Of a stretch of 6,237 nucleotides of DNA, positions 5,066 to 6,237 are shown one piece after another. The DNA lies in assembly GCA_001787475.1 (NCBI GenBank), contig MFXB01000019.1, positions 1 through 6,237 of the forward strand, written 5' to 3'. The notes below the pieces were generated by a model, which was given only the letters and a program-made list of their open reading frames with translations, was not told where the DNA came from and made no database searches. Both the position numbers and the translations under genes were made by a program. Origin of the DNA: Candidatus Peregrinibacteria bacterium RIFCSPLOWO2_01_FULL_48_20 (lineage in GTDB: Bacteria > Patescibacteriota > Gracilibacteria > UBA1369 > 2-02-FULL-48-14). Within the stretch, counting starts at the first letter, position 1. The number at the start of each line of letters is the position of its first letter.

Positions 5066-5509
5066 ATGCAAACGACCAGACGAGACGAAATTCGCGCGAA
5101 CGGACTTCACGTTACGGTTTTAAAAGAAAAAATCCTGGATGTCTTTGAGAAAATCGAGGAACCGCTTTCGGTACCCGAACTTTTGAAAGCACTGAACCGC
5201 TATCGACTTACTCCTCATAAAACCACTCTTTATCGCGAACTCGAAAGTTTGGTGGGAGCGGGCTTGCTGGAAGAACTGAAATTGCACGACGGCCTTCGAA
5301 GCTACGAACTCAAACACGAAAAAGAAAATCATCATCATCATTTTATCTGTGAAAAATGCAGCAACGTGATCGACTTTAACAATCCTCAGCTCGAAACACT
5401 CATTAAAAAAACGGCCTCTGCTTTAAAACGAAAAGGCGTGTCCGTTCGGAATCACGCCCTTAATCTTTATGGCGACTGCACGCAGTGCAGCTTAAAAACG
5501 TCGCGTTAG
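5066..5509 (+). CDS. Fur-family metalloregulator, probably Zur-like
   Basis: A 147-residue protein of normal Fur length. The N-terminal winged helix (about 1-82) includes the recognition-helix region TPHKTTLYRELESLVGAGLL (49-68). The hinge and metal sites follow: His84, HHHHFIC at 89-95, CEKC (Cys95, Cys98) and CTQC (Cys138, Cys141), the two pairs that bind structural zinc in this family. Role: a dimeric repressor that binds DNA when loaded with metal. The neighbour 11 bases downstream encodes a ZnuA-like metal-binding lipoprotein, so zinc is the most likely signal; iron or manganese sensing cannot be excluded from sequence alone. The ATG at 5066 has a -10 box six bases upstream and no Shine-Dalgarno sequence. 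The TAG stop lies inside a short hairpin. Confidence 0.92.
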   Translation: MQTTRRDEIRANGLHVTVLKEKILDVFEKIEEPLSVPELLKALNRYRLTPHKTTLYRELESLVGAGLLEELKLHDGLRSYELKHEKENHHHHFICEKCSNVIDFNNPQLETLIKKTASALKRKGVSVRNHALNLYGDCTQCSLKTSR

Positions 5510-5513
5510 CGAC
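5500..5513. repeat. Mini-hairpin GTCGC-GTTA-GCGAC spanning the fur stop
   Basis: A perfect 5-bp stem with a 4-base loop contains the TAG stop (5507-5509) and ends seven bases before the ATG of the ZnuA-like gene. The 11-base gap between the genes has no Shine-Dalgarno sequence or clear -10 box, so the second gene depends on read-through from upstream and on coupling or processing. Confidence 0.5.
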
Positions 5514-5520
5514 ACAATCT

Positions 5521-6237
5521 ATGAAAAAATATTTACTGATGACCTTTGCTCTGCTCTTTATTTCTTGCACCCCGCAAGAAATCGACTCGCTCGCGCAGGT
5601 GGTGACGAGCTTCTACCCTCTTACTTATTTCACCGAACAAATTGCCGGAGATTATGTGAACATCACTCAAATTACGCCGGACGGAATTGAACCGCACGAA
5701 TACGCTTTAAGCACAAATGACCTCAAGGCGATTGAAACGGCAGACCTCACCGTTGCTCAAGGCGGCGCTTTCGAAAACTGGGCAGAAGAATTTTATTTCG
5801 GCCAGTTGGTGGACTATAGCGGTCTCGTGCTTGTGTATTCCCACGAAATGGACTTTGTCCTCAATGAAGAAAATCTTTTGGATCCGCATGTATGGCTCGA
5901 TCCCGTTCTCGCTCAAGAAATGGTGCTGCTTCTTTCCGACTATCTGTCGGAACTCGACCCTGAGCACGCACCTGAATTCCGCACAAACGCGGAAGCCATC
6001 CGTGCAAAACTGGCAGCTTTGGATGAAGAAATAAGTGCCGGTCTCAGCTCATGCCAAACCAACAAACTCATTGTAACGCACGATGCCTTCTCCTATTTTT
6101 CCAGTCGATACAACCTGGAAACGCTTCCACTTTTAAATGCCGCCGATTTTGATGAACCTTCTCTCCAAGAACTGAAAGACCTTGCCGATTACGCAAAGGA
6201 AAACGGCCTTGCGGTGATCTATATGGAAAGCTTGGAA
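5521..6237 (+). CDS. znuA: ZnuA-like metal ABC transporter substrate-binding lipoprotein (3' end cut off)
   Basis: The frame from ATG 5521 is open for 239 codons to the window edge; the family usually has about 290-310 residues, so roughly the last fifth is missing. A short hydrophobic signal leads to Cys16 in LLFISC, a slightly atypical lipobox (Phe at -3). Cluster A-I (ZnuA/TroA) signatures are TSFYPLTYF (29-37), PDGIEPHEY with His59, GGAFENW (81-87), DPHVWLDP with His123, and THDAFSYF with His187; these three histidines are the expected metal ligands, and the fourth (Asp/Glu) lies beyond the edge. The His-rich loop found in many zinc-specific ZnuA proteins is absent; the stretch before DPHVW is short and acidic, so manganese remains possible. 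The Fur-family gene 11 bases upstream fits a Zur-regulated uptake operon, with permease and ATPase genes expected downstream. Confidence 0.92.
   Translation, partial: MKKYLLMTFALLFISCTPQEIDSLAQVVTSFYPLTYFTEQIAGDYVNITQITPDGIEPHEYALSTNDLKAIETADLTVAQGGAFENWAEEFYFGQLVDYSGLVLVYSHEMDFVLNEENLLDPHVWLDPVLAQEMVLLLSDYLSELDPEHAPEFRTNAEAIRAKLAALDEEISAGLSSCQTNKLIVTHDAFSYFSSRYNLETLPLLNAADFDEPSLQELKDLADYAKENGLAVIYMESLE

Noticed and set aside
5329..5343. Repeated CAT codons (four histidines) as a tag or microsatellite.
   Set aside because: A His run before FIC is a normal metal-site feature of Fur-family proteins.
5707..6034. Open frames overlapping the ZnuA-like gene on both strands.
   Set aside because: They are out-of-frame shadows; the frame from 5521 carries all metal-ligand motifs of the family.

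Overview
The window looks like a bacterial chromosome segment with compact, gene-dense layout, no tRNA, rRNA, mobile element or CRISPR array, and short gaps between genes. Standard stop codons (TAA, TAG, TGA) all end genes sensibly, so TGA is a stop here and not a sense codon. Almost no start codon has a Shine-Dalgarno sequence; instead several have a -10-like hexamer five or six bases upstream, which suggests leaderless mRNAs. Together with a 31-residue lysine-rich peptide, a divergent SxxK serine hydrolase and a heavy-metal-associated domain fused to a DsbD/TauE-like membrane domain, this is compatible with a Candidate Phyla Radiation (Patescibacteria, perhaps Peregrinibacteria-like) genome. 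That placement is inference and cannot be proved from the window.

Left part, minus strand (1-2464): three genes read leftward. First is a signal-peptide-bearing serine hydrolase of the class A beta-lactamase fold (2464-1439). Then comes a small two-helix membrane protein with a Cys/Met/His-containing external loop (1418-1020), which has its own extended -10 promoter. Last is a copper-chaperone-like HMA domain fused to a DsbD/TauE-like transporter (969 to the window edge, incomplete). The last two look like a metal-handling, probably copper-related, pair.

Middle (2465-3329): overlapping divergent promoters separate the hydrolase from a plus-strand lipoprotein of unknown function (2519-2983). 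That gene ends in a bidirectional intrinsic terminator shared with the convergent 31-codon lysine-rich gene (3139-3044, minus). An AT-rich gap (3140-3329) holds the leader of that small gene and the promoter region of sanA.

Right part, plus strand (3330-6237): a run of four genes. They are sanA (DUF218 envelope protein), a YibE/F-family polytopic membrane protein, a Fur-family metalloregulator with zinc-binding CxxC pairs, and a ZnuA-like metal-binding lipoprotein cut by the window end. Fur and ZnuA almost certainly form a zinc (or manganese) uptake unit, with the ABC permease and ATPase expected just beyond the edge. A consensus-like leaderless promoter for fur overlaps the end of the YibE/F gene, and its spacer carries a perfect inverted repeat that could be the regulator's own operator.

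Beyond the genes, two patterns stand out: a shared leaderless-promoter grammar, and small perfect hairpins with 3-4 base loops at or just after the stop codons of five genes.
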